A stretch of 64,000 nucleotides of DNA from Cupriavidus pampae (GCF_914271485.1 NZ_CAJZAG010000011.1:248001-312000), one strand, 5' to 3'; shown: positions 35,497 to 43,868, counted from the stretch's first letter. Notes: a model not told the origin generated them from the sequence alone. A program made the numbers and translations.

Positions 35497-35964
35497 CTAT
35501 GAACAACTCGCCCTGATCTTCGCGGCCATCGCCGCCAGATCACGTTCGTTGGCGCGCCGAAAGTCGTGCGATGAGATATAGCCTTCGTATGCCTCGAAGT
35601 ACTTGTCCACGTTCGACTTGATTGGCCGCCATGCCCCGCGCGTGCCATGCATGGGGAAAAGCTTGATGTGCGCATGGTCCACGCCGAAGCCTTCCATGAT
35701 GCAGCCTGTCCTGCCCACGTCGTCGAACGATCGATCGAGTAGCTGACCTACTTCCTTTGCGGCGAGCATGAGACGCTGGAGTGTGTTTGCATCGAGATTG
35801 AGAAGGTAACTGGGGTGGTGCTCCTTCGTGACGAGGACGGTAAAACCCGGCGTATTCGGATAGATCGAAAGGAAGGCCAGATGGTGGTCGTCCTCCCAGA
35901 TCACGTGCGCGGGAGACGAGCCGGCGACAATCTGGCAAAAGACACAGTTTTGAATACTCGTCAT
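35497..35964 (-). CDS. HIT-family nucleotide hydrolase/phosphoramidase, MccH-like candidate
   Basis: 155 residues. It has CVFCQIVAG (CxxC), IWEDDHHLAFLSIYP, LVTKEHH and the active-site block DHAHIKLFPMHG, in which the third His of HxHxH is Lys. The ATG overlaps the stop of the MccB-like gene (ATGA), so the two are made together. In microcin C-type systems a HIT protein, MccH, destroys the toxic peptide-nucleotide by cutting its phosphoramide bond and so gives self-immunity. Gene order makes that role the leading hypothesis here; generic Hint/Fhit activity is the alternative. Confidence 0.82.
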   Translation of the reverse strand: MTSIQNCVFCQIVAGSSPAHVIWEDDHHLAFLSIYPNTPGFTVLVTKEHHPSYLLNLDANTLQRLMLAAKEVGQLLDRSFDDVGRTGCIMEGFGVDHAHIKLFPMHGTRGAWRPIKSNVDKYFEAYEGYISSHDFRRANERDLAAMAAKIRASCS

Positions 35965-36917
35965 CGTCTCTCCGCGACGACTCTATCGCCACACCAGATT
36001 TGAGCGAGATCCACCGTCTCGAGGCGATCTCTTTCGCACAGATAGTGCATACATGCCGCGGAAATGGCTCCAGCAATTTCCGTGTTCCCGGGACCGAAAC
36101 TGGGACCAATGAATCCTGGACTTCGTACCCACGTCACGCCTCGCTCTCGACCGGCAACGCGACCGCAGTTCTTTGAGGCAAAGTAACCCCAATACTTTTG
36201 GAAGTAGGCCCCATACACGACCAACTCTCGGCACTCCTCCGAAAGGTGGCCTCCCAAGCCCAATGGCTCATCTGCCGACACAATAATCACATCATGGCTT
36301 CGGCTGAGACGCTTGGCGTCTTCTACGGTGATTGTCGCGGCAACGGCGGTGACCTCGACGCACGGGAAACGCTGCTCGATTGCGCTACGCAGTACTTCTA
36401 CCTTCAGGCAGCCTATGTCACGAGTCGTCCAAAGAAATTGACGATTGAGGTTGCTCAGCTCGATGTGATCATGATCCACGAGGGTCACAGACTTGACGCC
36501 AGCGCCGGCTACGTTCAGTGCCGCTAGGGAACCAATTCCGCCGCAGCCTAGGACTAGTACGCTTGACGAACGTATAAGCGCCAGACGACGAAGCAGGTCT
36601 TCACAGGTGGCCGAGACGGTAGCCAAATATGAAAATGTCCGACTATAGACCGGGTCTGCAAGTATTTCCTTGCAACGTTTGATTGCAGACGCTTCCCCAA
36701 ATAGTATGCAGTCCGATGCGATCAAAGCCTCCCAGAATCGCATCGGACCGTCGCCCTTCCCTAACTGGGCGACTCCCTGTCTTCCACAGACGTGCAGAGT
36801 GCCGTCATCGCTATAGCCAAACAACGTCGACGGCACGAGTAGTCCTATCGGTTCGCCGTTGGCGAACACCGTGCCGTCCTCGATGAAGTTCATCTCGTCC
36901 GAAAACTGCTTGTACAT
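35961..36917 (-). CDS. ThiF/E1-like adenylating enzyme resembling MccB (microcin C biosynthesis)
   Basis: About 318 residues from ATG 36917 (49 bases after the precursor stop; ATG 36893 is another option). An N-terminal part of about 90 residues matches the position of the MccB peptide-clamp. YSR at 91-93 aligns with YSRNF of E. coli MccB. The nucleotide fold follows: LVLGCGGIGS (124-130), VDHDHIE (Asp148), NLNRQ (156-160), Lys172 and VSADEPLG (Asp216), all matching MccB's ATP-site residues. Towards the end GPSFGPGNTEIAGAIS aligns with MccB's FAPVNN region. The zinc Cys pairs of MccB are missing. MccB joins AMP to the C-terminal Asn of a peptide; the precursor upstream ends in Asn. Confidence 0.85.
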   Translation of the reverse strand: MYKQFSDEMNFIEDGTVFANGEPIGLLVPSTLFGYSDDGTLHVCGRQGVAQLGKGDGPMRFWEALIASDCILFGEASAIKRCKEILADPVYSRTFSYLATVSATCEDLLRRLALIRSSSVLVLGCGGIGSLAALNVAGAGVKSVTLVDHDHIELSNLNRQFLWTTRDIGCLKVEVLRSAIEQRFPCVEVTAVAATITVEDAKRLSRSHDVIIVSADEPLGLGGHLSEECRELVVYGAYFQKYWGYFASKNCGRVAGRERGVTWVRSPGFIGPSFGPGNTEIAGAISAACMHYLCERDRLETVDLAQIWCGDRVVAERR

Positions 36918-36966
36918 GGCGACAGATGGCTCTGCGAGGATTGAGAAATTGGCTGACGTACGATCG

Positions 36967-37152
36967 TCAGTTACAGCCGAACATCGACAGCATCTCCGAC
37001 GTAGCGCCGGTTTCGTAGAAGGGCTCGCAATGGCCCCACTTAAGATCAACGACCGATTGCGGATCCTGCGGCGCGCGCAACGCCGATGCTTGCGCATTGG
37101 CGGCCAACATCAGCATTGCAGAGATGGCAAGACCTGTTTTCGTGATAGCCAT
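36967..37152 (-). CDS. Putative modified-peptide precursor, 61 aa, with signal-peptide-like leader and C-terminal Asn
   Basis: Starts MAITKTG, has a hydrophobic stretch LAISAMLMLAANAQASA that ends like a Sec cleavage site, then a polar 37-residue tail that contains two Cys and finishes SEMLSMFGCN. ATG 37152 is chosen because GGAG lies 11 bases upstream; a longer frame to 37203 lacks a ribosome site. It immediately precedes the MccB-like gene on the same strand. E. coli MccA (MRTGNAN) also ends in Asn, the residue that MccB adenylates. Known precursors are short and lack leaders, so a signal peptide would be new; a small secreted protein of other function is the alternative. Confidence 0.65.
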   Translation of the reverse strand: MAITKTGLAISAMLMLAANAQASALRAPQDPQSVVDLKWGHCEPFYETGATSEMLSMFGCN

Positions 37153-37228
37153 ATATATCGCTCCATATCGACACCGATTCGACGAGAACAGCGTTGTCGT
37201 CAACGGTGGATCGTGAACACAGACGAAA

Positions 37229-37260
37229 CGCGAACCACGATGGTTCGCGAAGTCAGTATA
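37229..37260 (-). promoter_or_regulatory. Putative promoter -10 and perfect palindrome upstream of the precursor gene
   Basis: On the minus strand TATACT (37255-37260) is a good -10, with a weak TTAATT 16 bases before it. Just downstream, at 37229-37249, lies CGCGAACCA-CGA-TGGTTCGCG, a perfect 9-bp inverted repeat that would overlap the transcription start region. This layout suits a repressor operator. The surrounding 37260-37330 region is much more AT-rich than the rest of the window. Confidence 0.5.
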
Positions 37261-37368
37261 TGGCTTGATTGAAATTAATTAACAAAATTGGCAACAATTA
37301 GGATAATTACGATCTAATTGGTTTTCTAATCTGTTTCGGCGCGGCGCGCAACGTGCCACGCTCCCAAC

Positions 37369-38214
37369 CTACACCTCCGCCTTCGGCATCCTCGGTACGA
37401 ACTTCTCCTGTTGGAGTTCTCCGCCCTTCGACATCAGGATCGTTGCCTCGGGGATTTCCTCCCACACGTCCTGTACATCGATCAATGGTTCTGACAAGAC
37501 GAGGAAGGCGTCGTCACCAGCGGCGATGATGCGGGGGTCTTCGGGGTAGAGGGCGCGTAGCTGGCGGAAGGACGTGCTGTGGAACAGCGAGCGCGATGCG
37601 GTTTCGCTCGAGTAGCGGACCGCCACGATCTGCTGGCCGTCGGTGACGCACACCGTCATGTTCAGCGGGAACTGGACGTCGTAGCGGTGCCCCACCTTCT
37701 CGATGAATCCGGCCATCTGCTCCAACGCGCTGCGCGGGTCGCGTTCGAGGCCGAAAGTCAGGGCGAGGAAGAACATGATCTCGGAGTCCGTCGACCCTTC
37801 GATCCAGCGGAACAGGTGCGGCGCCACCGCCATCATCAGGTCACGGCGCAGGAGCGGGAAATCTCGGATCAAGCCGTTGTGCACGAATAGCCAGCGGCCA
37901 AAGCGGAACGGATGGCAGTTGGTCTCCTGCGTCGGCGTACCCGTGGCCGCGCGCACGTGGGCGACGAACATCGGCGCCCTGACGGCGCGCGCGGTCTCAC
38001 GCAGATTGGTGTCGCTCCACGCGGGATGCAGGCAGCGATAGCGGAACGGCAACTCCGAATGCCGGCCATACCAGCCGACACCAAAGCCATCGCCATTCGT
38101 GGTGGTATGCCCGAGCCGCGCATTCAGGCTCTGGTCGATCAGGGAATGCTCCGGCTGAAACAGTACCGCCTCGAGTGGGACGGAACGGCCGGAATAGGCC
38201 AGCCAACGGCACAT
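37369..38214 (-). CDS. Class II glutamine amidotransferase-like protein (YafJ/EgtC type)
   Basis: 281 residues starting MCRWLAYSG, which places the catalytic Cys at position 2 after Met removal. ATG 38214 is chosen for that reason over 38244. Further blocks are TTNGDGFGVGWYG, FVAHVRAATG and NCHPFRFGRWLFVHNGLI, standard for the Ntn-hydrolase GATase fold. The family hydrolyses glutamine or gamma-glutamyl amides; no synthase partner is adjacent, so the acceptor is unknown. It lies upstream of the peptide-nucleotide locus on the same strand but is separated by an AT-rich promoter region. Confidence 0.87.
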   Translation of the reverse strand: MCRWLAYSGRSVPLEAVLFQPEHSLIDQSLNARLGHTTTNGDGFGVGWYGRHSELPFRYRCLHPAWSDTNLRETARAVRAPMFVAHVRAATGTPTQETNCHPFRFGRWLFVHNGLIRDFPLLRRDLMMAVAPHLFRWIEGSTDSEIMFFLALTFGLERDPRSALEQMAGFIEKVGHRYDVQFPLNMTVCVTDGQQIVAVRYSSETASRSLFHSTSFRQLRALYPEDPRIIAAGDDAFLVLSEPLIDVQDVWEEIPEATILMSKGGELQQEKFVPRMPKAEV

Positions 38215-38445
38215 GGGGGCGTCTCCTTGGAATGGGTGCACCACTTCAGGATAGCAACAATGCGGAAATTGTGATGTCAGCGGAAGCCGTGATCACACTC
38301 CCTGCGCACGTTTTAGACACGTTGCGGCGCAATGGGGCCGCCAAACCATCGGATTCAAGCGCGCTTCAAAAAAATTGACTTCCGCTCCCGGCGCCGATCG
38401 GTCACGATGCCGATGACCAGTATGTTCGCCCAGGGAGGTTCGGAG

Positions 38446-39951
38446 ATGCTCCGCAGGATCGCTGCGATGTACCGTTACTTCATGTCCGTGGTGCCGTTCC
38501 GGCTAACGCCGGCCATCATCACCACGATCGTCCTTGTCACGCTATTGCTGCTGCCCGCGCCGTCGGGCCTGAACGCAGACGCGTGGACGCTAGTGGCCAT
38601 CTTTCTGACCACGATTGTCGCCATCATCCTCAAGGTAATGCCGATTGGTGTGATGGCGATGATGGCCATCGTCATCGTGGCGTTCGCGCAGGTGACCTCG
38701 CACTCGTCGAAGGGCGCCATCGCCGATGCACTCAGCAGCTTCTCCAATCCGTTGATCTGGCTGATCGTGGTGGCCATTCTGATCTCGCGCGGACTGAAGA
38801 AAACCGGCCTAGGCAATCGCATCGGCCTGATGTTCATTGCGCTGCTGGGCAAGCGCACCATTGGCATCGGTTACGGACTGGCGATCTGCGAGCTGGTGCT
38901 CGCGCCGTTCACGCCCAGCAACACGGCGCGTGGGGGTGGCATCGTGCATCCGATCATGCGCTCGATCGCTGGCGCGTTCGATTCGGATCCGGCCAAGGGC
39001 ACGCAAGGTAAGGTAGGCACGTATCTGGCACTGGTCAACTATCACGCCAACCCCATCACGTCGGCGATGTTCGTGACGGCTACCGCGCCGAATCCGCTTG
39101 TGGTCGACTACATCGCGCGGGCCAGCGGCCAGTCGCTGCATCTGAGCTGGACCATGTGGGCGCTGTGCATGCTGTTGCCGGGCCTGCTCTGCCTGTTGGT
39201 CATGCCGATGGTCATTTACCTGCTGAATCCGCCCGAGCTGAAGGTGACACCCAACGCCGTGGAGTATGCGCGTGGCGAGTTGACACGCATGGGTCCGCTC
39301 AGCGGCAAGGAGCGCATGATGATGGGGGTTTTCGCCATGATGCTGGTGCTGTGGGCCAACGTGCCGGCGATGATCCTTGGCGATGCCTACACGCTCGATC
39401 CGACCGCGGTCGCGTTTCTTGGTCTGTTCGCACTGATCATCACCGGCACGATCGACTGGGACGACGTGCTCTCGGAGAAAAGCGCGTGGGACACGCTGAT
39501 CTGGTTCGGCGCGTTGGTCATGCTCGCGGAGCAACTCAACAAGCTGGGCGTCATCGCATGGTTCTCGGCGGATATGCGCGACGCCATCGCCGCCAGCGGC
39601 ATGGGTTGGCCCTCGATCGCGGCCACGCTGGTGCTGGCGTTTGTGTTCTCCCATTATCTGTTCGCCAGCACTACCGCGCATATCAGCGCGATGATGCTCG
39701 CTTTCCTGACGGTAGGCGTGCATCTGATTCCGCCGCCCTACGCCCCTCCCTTCCTGCTGATGATGGCGGCGGGCTCGGCCATCATGATGACGCTGACGCA
39801 CTACGCCACCGGCACCTCGCCGATCATTTTTGGGAGCGGCTATGTGACGATGGGACAGTGGTGGCGGGCGGGGGCGGTGATGTGTGTGCTGGAGTTGATG
39901 GTGTTTGCGGTGGTGGGCGGGGTGTGGTGGAAGCTGCTGGGACTTTGGTGA
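38446..39951 (+). CDS. DASS-family (SLC13-like) anion/dicarboxylate symporter
   Basis: 501 residues with about 12-14 membrane segments. The two DASS substrate motifs are visible: the SNT in APFTPSNTARGGG and the TGTSPIIFGSGY near residue 460, plus NPLIWLIVVAILISRGLKKTGLGNRI. It imports dicarboxylates, citrate or tartrate-type anions, perhaps in exchange. ATG 38446 has AGGGAGG seven bases upstream; earlier in-frame ATGs at 38407 and 38332 lack one. The 3' end is overlapped by the convergent BON-like gene over 128 bases. Confidence 0.87.
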   Translation: MLRRIAAMYRYFMSVVPFRLTPAIITTIVLVTLLLLPAPSGLNADAWTLVAIFLTTIVAIILKVMPIGVMAMMAIVIVAFAQVTSHSSKGAIADALSSFSNPLIWLIVVAILISRGLKKTGLGNRIGLMFIALLGKRTIGIGYGLAICELVLAPFTPSNTARGGGIVHPIMRSIAGAFDSDPAKGTQGKVGTYLALVNYHANPITSAMFVTATAPNPLVVDYIARASGQSLHLSWTMWALCMLLPGLLCLLVMPMVIYLLNPPELKVTPNAVEYARGELTRMGPLSGKERMMMGVFAMMLVLWANVPAMILGDAYTLDPTAVAFLGLFALIITGTIDWDDVLSEKSAWDTLIWFGALVMLAEQLNKLGVIAWFSADMRDAIAASGMGWPSIAATLVLAFVFSHYLFASTTAHISAMMLAFLTVGVHLIPPPYAPPFLLMMAAGSAIMMTLTHYATGTSPIIFGSGYVTMGQWWRAGAVMCVLELMVFAVVGGVWWKLLGLW

Positions 39952-40441
39952 AGCGCTCGTACGGTACGTTGCGCGAGGCATCGCGTGTCGTCTGATCCAC
40001 CACCCGCTCGGCGTCCGGAACCTCCCGCATCGCCTCCATAAACTTCGCGGTGGGGAATTGCGGGCCGACGCAACCTTGAATCAGCACCCAACGCTGCCAG
40101 ACAGTAATCCACAACGTACTCTGTTCCCACGCCGGCATATTGGCCGAAAGCCATTGCAAGCGCCTGCGCGCGCTATCGGCGATCTCGTGGTCATACGCGA
40201 AAGCGTTGGGAAGACGGCAGCGGCCCTCTATCCAACAGTGGTTCCCATGTTCGATGCGATGGTGCGATTCCCGGATCCACTCGGCTTCGGTCGTGCGAGG
40301 GCCGGCAGGCTCGGGGCAGTTCGGGATGGCTTTCGATATCTGAAAGAAGGGATCGTTGCCGCGATTCTGGAGTTGCTCGTCGGCGTGGGAGAACGCTGTC
40401 AACGACAGCAATAAGCAGAAGAAGCTGGTGCGCTTTGCCAT
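39824..40441 (-). CDS. Exported protein with BON-like domain
   Basis: 205 residues. It has a signal peptide (RTSFFCLLLSLTAFSHA), then a Cys-containing stretch (NCPEPAGPRTTEAEWIRESHHRIEHGNHCWIEGRC) and a BON-like fold: LWITVWQRWVLIQGCVGP, then FMEAMREVPDAERVVDQT. BON domains bind membranes or haem-like ligands. The last 40 residues, Pro/Ser/Thr-rich, are read antisense to the DASS gene, which is unusual; the ancestral stop was probably near 39950. ATG 40441 is preferred to 40456 because GGGAGC lies before it. Confidence 0.7.
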   Translation of the reverse strand: MAKRTSFFCLLLSLTAFSHADEQLQNRGNDPFFQISKAIPNCPEPAGPRTTEAEWIRESHHRIEHGNHCWIEGRCRLPNAFAYDHEIADSARRRLQWLSANMPAWEQSTLWITVWQRWVLIQGCVGPQFPTAKFMEAMREVPDAERVVDQTTRDASRNVPYERFTKVPAASTTPRPPPQTPSTPAHTSPPPPATTVPSSHSRSQK

Positions 40442-40598
40442 CTTGGTTGCTCCCAATAGCCGCTCTCGGCTCGGTAGTCAGTATAGAAAACATCCCGACG
40501 CGCATCCGTCACGGGAATTCGCAACGTTTAACCAATACCTCCGCCAGCACTCCCCTAGGCTGATTCGGATCCCCATTGATTTCCGGAGGAACATCATC

Positions 40599-41450
40599 AT
40601 GAATCGGTTCCTGGCTACGCTCACCGTGGCCGCGCTGCTTTGCGCATCCATTCCGTCTTTGTACGCCGCTCCGCCCGAGGTGAAGATGTATCGGCTGGAC
40701 TGTGGTCATATGCGGTTGGGAGACAAGGCCTTGTTCTCCGACGCGGGGCTATACAAGGGAGAGCAGCAGGACATCGTGATGTCGTGCTATCTGATCCGGC
40801 ACGGGAAGGACTGGATTCTTTGGGATACGGGGCTGCCGAAGAAATATCTCAAGGGCCCGCTGACCGAGGCTTCGTTCACTTCCAAGCTGGACCGGACGAT
40901 CGTCGATCAGCTACGCGACCTCAAGCTCGGCGCCAAGGACATCAAGTATGTGATCGTGTCACACGCTCACTTCGATCACGCCGGTCAGTTGAACGATTTT
41001 CCGAACGCCACGCTGATCATCCAGCGCGCCGAGCTCGAGGCGATCGGCAACACCAAGGTCGCGCTGGAGCACCATATCCAGGGCGATCTTTTCACGTCGC
41101 ATATCTCGGGCAGGACCTTGAAGCGCGTAAGGCTCGTCGATGGTGACGTCGACCTCTTCGGCGACGGTACGCTCAAGACAATTCACATTCCCGGCCACAC
41201 GCCGGGAAGCATGGCATTGCTCATCAACTTCAAGAACGCCGGGCCATACATCCTTTCCGGTGACCAATGGCATTTCACGGAGAACCGGCAACGCAATCAA
41301 GTGCCAGCCTACAACTACTCGCACGACGACACGCTGAAGTCCTCGAAAAAGCTAGAGGACCTCGTCAGCCAGACGCATGCGACGCTGGTCATTCAACACG
41401 AACCAACGGATAACGCGAAGCTGCCGAAGCCTCCGGCCTACTTGGATTGA
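40599..41450 (+). CDS. Metallo-beta-lactamase-fold hydrolase, N-acyl-homoserine-lactonase-like, exported
   Basis: 283 residues with a signal peptide (LATLTVAALLCASIPSLYAA). The metal motif is SHAHFDHAGQL (HxHxDH), a further His is in IPGHTPGSM, an Asp in LSGDQWH and a last His in IQHEPTDNAK. This matches AiiA/AttM-type lactonases. The family opens the lactone ring of acyl-homoserine lactones, but periplasmic members often have other lactone or ester substrates. ATG 40599 follows CCGGAGGA. It stands alone between convergent neighbours. Confidence 0.85.
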   Translation: MNRFLATLTVAALLCASIPSLYAAPPEVKMYRLDCGHMRLGDKALFSDAGLYKGEQQDIVMSCYLIRHGKDWILWDTGLPKKYLKGPLTEASFTSKLDRTIVDQLRDLKLGAKDIKYVIVSHAHFDHAGQLNDFPNATLIIQRAELEAIGNTKVALEHHIQGDLFTSHISGRTLKRVRLVDGDVDLFGDGTLKTIHIPGHTPGSMALLINFKNAGPYILSGDQWHFTENRQRNQVPAYNYSHDDTLKSSKKLEDLVSQTHATLVIQHEPTDNAKLPKPPAYLD

Positions 41451-41455
41451 GCGGA

Positions 41456-42463
41456 TTAACGCGGCGTCGTACCTGTTGGAGAAACCGTTGCGAGCTGCTT
41501 TTGTGCGGCCTGAACGAGCTCTTCCAGCATCGGCCTCGCGGGCGCGAAGAAAGTGATTCCCGTGTGAGGCGTCGAGAAATCCAGCAGGCGGTCGTAGGCG
41601 CCCGGCGGGTCGCCGATGTACATGCGTTGCAGCATCTTCTCTATGACCCAGAGATACCGCGAATAGCCGATAAAGTAGGTGCCGAACTCGCGTTGCCCCG
41701 GCCGGCCAAACGGCATGTTGTCGCGCAGGATGTCGTGCTCGTTGCCGTCGGCGTCCACGATCGTAGCCAATGACTTGTGCGATTTGCGGGGCGCGTCGTC
41801 GTCATCGATCTCGATGTTGTCGATCTTCGTGCGACCGATGATCGCCTCTTGCTCCGGCGTCGGGGTCTGCGCCCACGCGCTCATGTTGTGCAGATACTTC
41901 TGGACGACGACGTAACTGCCTCCCACGAACTCCTCGTCTTCCTGGCCGACCAATGCGGAAGCCGGCAAATCCCGTCCCGTCGGATTGGCGGTGCCGTCAA
42001 CAAAGCCCAGCAGATCACGCGCATCGAAGTAGCGAAAGCCGGATACCTCATCGACCACGGTCACGCTCGCGCCGAGCGTGTCGAGCAGGATGCGTTCGAA
42101 CTCGAAGCACACGTCGGTGCGTTCCGATCGGATATGGAAGAGAAGATCGCCCGGCGTCGCGGGTGCCGTATGAACCGCGCCATGAATCGGTGCAAATGGC
42201 TTCAGTTCCTGCGGCCGTTTATCGACGCCGAGCCGATTCCAGAAATCATGACCAATGCCGACAATACATGACAGCTTGGCTGAAAGATCCCGGAATCCGA
42301 CGGTCTTGACGAGATCGTCCAGCCCGTCGAGCGCCGAACATACCGTAGCAAGCGCAGCCTGCTCGTTGTTGACGGTGACCACAAGAAAAACCGCGGCTTG
42401 CGACAAGGGCGCATCGATACTTTGCGCGTCGATGGGCACTCTGTCCCAACTCTTTTCCGTCAT
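41456..42463 (-). CDS. Dyp-type haem peroxidase
   Basis: 335 residues. The family signature GFVDGTANP is present (the GxxDG motif with catalytic Asp), the proximal haem-His region lies around GAVHTAPATPGDLLFHIRS, and RKSHKSLATIVDADG, REFGTYFIGYSRYL complete it. There is no Tat or Sec signal, so it is cytoplasmic, resembling the class without export. It oxidises dyes, porphyrinogens or similar reductants with H2O2. It converges on the lactonase gene with a 5-base gap. Confidence 0.9.
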   Translation of the reverse strand: MTEKSWDRVPIDAQSIDAPLSQAAVFLVVTVNNEQAALATVCSALDGLDDLVKTVGFRDLSAKLSCIVGIGHDFWNRLGVDKRPQELKPFAPIHGAVHTAPATPGDLLFHIRSERTDVCFEFERILLDTLGASVTVVDEVSGFRYFDARDLLGFVDGTANPTGRDLPASALVGQEDEEFVGGSYVVVQKYLHNMSAWAQTPTPEQEAIIGRTKIDNIEIDDDDAPRKSHKSLATIVDADGNEHDILRDNMPFGRPGQREFGTYFIGYSRYLWVIEKMLQRMYIGDPPGAYDRLLDFSTPHTGITFFAPARPMLEELVQAAQKQLATVSPTGTTPR

Positions 42464-42560
42464 CGGATCTTCCCCTTTCTACCTCAAGACAGTTTTTAGA
42501 ACTCGCAATGGCGTATGCTGGGGGTTGCCAGTTCGGCAAACAACGCACCAGGAGCCAATC

Positions 42561-42692
42561 ATGGCCAAGGGTCAGTTACGTAGCAATCGCGAAGCAAAGA
42601 AACCCAAACAACCCAAGAAGCCGTCGGTCCCGGCTGCCCCATTCAGCACCGCGCAAACGCGGGCGGCTGATGGTAACGCCAAGAAGAAATAG
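42561..42692 (+). CDS. Small Lys-rich protein, 43 aa
   Basis: Very basic: MAKGQLRSNREAKKPKQPKK at the start and GNAKKK at the end. ATG 42561 follows CCAGGAGCC. Proteins of this length and look recur in Burkholderiales, as I recall, but have no assigned function; nucleic-acid binding is possible from charge alone. It lies 59 bases before the phasin gene on the same strand. Confidence 0.7.
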   Translation: MAKGQLRSNREAKKPKQPKKPSVPAAPFSTAQTRAADGNAKKK

Positions 42693-42751
42693 TAGTCCAC
42701 TTGGACGGACGCGCAACGGCGTGACGTTCATCGAAAGCGAGGAGACAAATT

Positions 42752-43177
42752 ATGCCCACCATGCCTAGCCAGTTCGCGGACTTCACCAAGTTGCTGGAGC
42801 AGTATAAATTGCCTGGCGTCGACATGACCGCGGTGATAGAAGCGCGGCGTCAGGACATCGAAGCCATCATGGAGGCCAACCGGGTCGCCTACGAAGGCAT
42901 GCAGGCGCTTGTGCAAAAGCAGACCGAACTGCTAAGCAAGAGCATGCAGGAGATTCAGGCTGCGACCCAGCAGATGACCACGGGTGGCAATCCCGCGGAG
43001 GCGCTGACCAAGCAGGGCGAATTCGTCCAGCAAGGCTTGCAGGCCGCTTTCAACAATATGCGTGAATTGGCCGAGATGGCGCAGAAATCTCAGGCTGAGG
43101 CGTTGGCGGTGATCACCAAGCGTGCGGAACAGAATATCGAGGAAGCAAAAGCTTTGATGAAGGGGCAGCGGAAGTAA
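42752..43177 (+). CDS. phaP: Phasin-family protein
   Basis: 141 residues, wholly helical with coiled-coil character. It shows the family stretch LEQYKLPGVDMTAVIEARRQDIEAIMEANRVAYEGMQALVQKQTELL and later LAEMAQKSQAEALAVITKRA. Phasins coat polyhydroxyalkanoate granules and limit their size. AGGAGA lies before the ATG. This fits a PHA-storing betaproteobacterium. No PHA synthase is nearby. Confidence 0.88.
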   Translation: MPTMPSQFADFTKLLEQYKLPGVDMTAVIEARRQDIEAIMEANRVAYEGMQALVQKQTELLSKSMQEIQAATQQMTTGGNPAEALTKQGEFVQQGLQAAFNNMRELAEMAQKSQAEALAVITKRAEQNIEEAKALMKGQRK

Positions 43178-43256
43178 GGCCGCATCGAGCGAAACGGCAA
43201 GGTTGATTCGTCTTGCCGTTTTGCCCGGAAGAAGATAATCGCTGAGAGCAACGCCC

Positions 43257-43868
43257 TCAAGCACGCAGTTCCAGCTTCAGGATATTGGGCCCTGCGAGCG
43301 GCCCCCCCGGTGGCTGGAACAATCGACTCCCGGTCTCGATATCGCCCATATCGACACCGAAAAATCCCAGGCGCTCGATCAACGCCGCAATATCGATTTT
43401 GGCTGGCTGATCGTCGCTGGCATAAAAGAGAATGCGTTGGCCTCCACGGGTTGCCGGATCCGCCTCCAGATTCCAGAACGCGTGGTGGTTGAACGCCTTG
43501 ACGAGGCGCGCTCCCGGTACCAATCCCGCCACGATCGCTGACGAAGCGCGCCCCGCGATGTCGATTGGGGGCAGCGGTGGCTTCTGCAGCGGATTGTTCG
43601 TGTCGACCACGATGCGTCCGCCAAAATCGGGCAACCCAGCAAGCGCAGCAGGCAGTTTGAGCCAGGGGACGGCGACGAATACGATGTCCTTCGCGGCCGT
43701 CTCTTCCCGCGTACCCGCCTTGATCGAAGGGCCGAGCTGAGTGACATATTCGCGCAGGCTCTCTGGCCCGCGGCTATTGGATATGGTCGCTTCGATGTTC
43801 ATTCTTGCTAGCTGCCGGGCGATGGCGCCGCCGATCTGCCCGCTGCCGATGATGCCTATGCTAGTCAT
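43257..43868 (-). CDS. NADPH-dependent F420-reductase-like oxidoreductase
   Basis: 203 residues. The nucleotide loop TSIGIIGSGQIGGAIARQLA is followed by SNSRGPESL, where Ser-Asn-Ser-Arg usually fixes NADP. VFVAVPWLKL and VDTNNPLQKP follow. Bacteria without F420 use this fold with other acceptors. ATG 43868 is the natural start; the frame before it is spurious. It is divergent from nothing nearby and lies next to a convergent phasin gene. Confidence 0.82.
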   Translation of the reverse strand: MTSIGIIGSGQIGGAIARQLARMNIEATISNSRGPESLREYVTQLGPSIKAGTREETAAKDIVFVAVPWLKLPAALAGLPDFGGRIVVDTNNPLQKPPLPPIDIAGRASSAIVAGLVPGARLVKAFNHHAFWNLEADPATRGGQRILFYASDDQPAKIDIAALIERLGFFGVDMGDIETGSRLFQPPGGPLAGPNILKLELRA

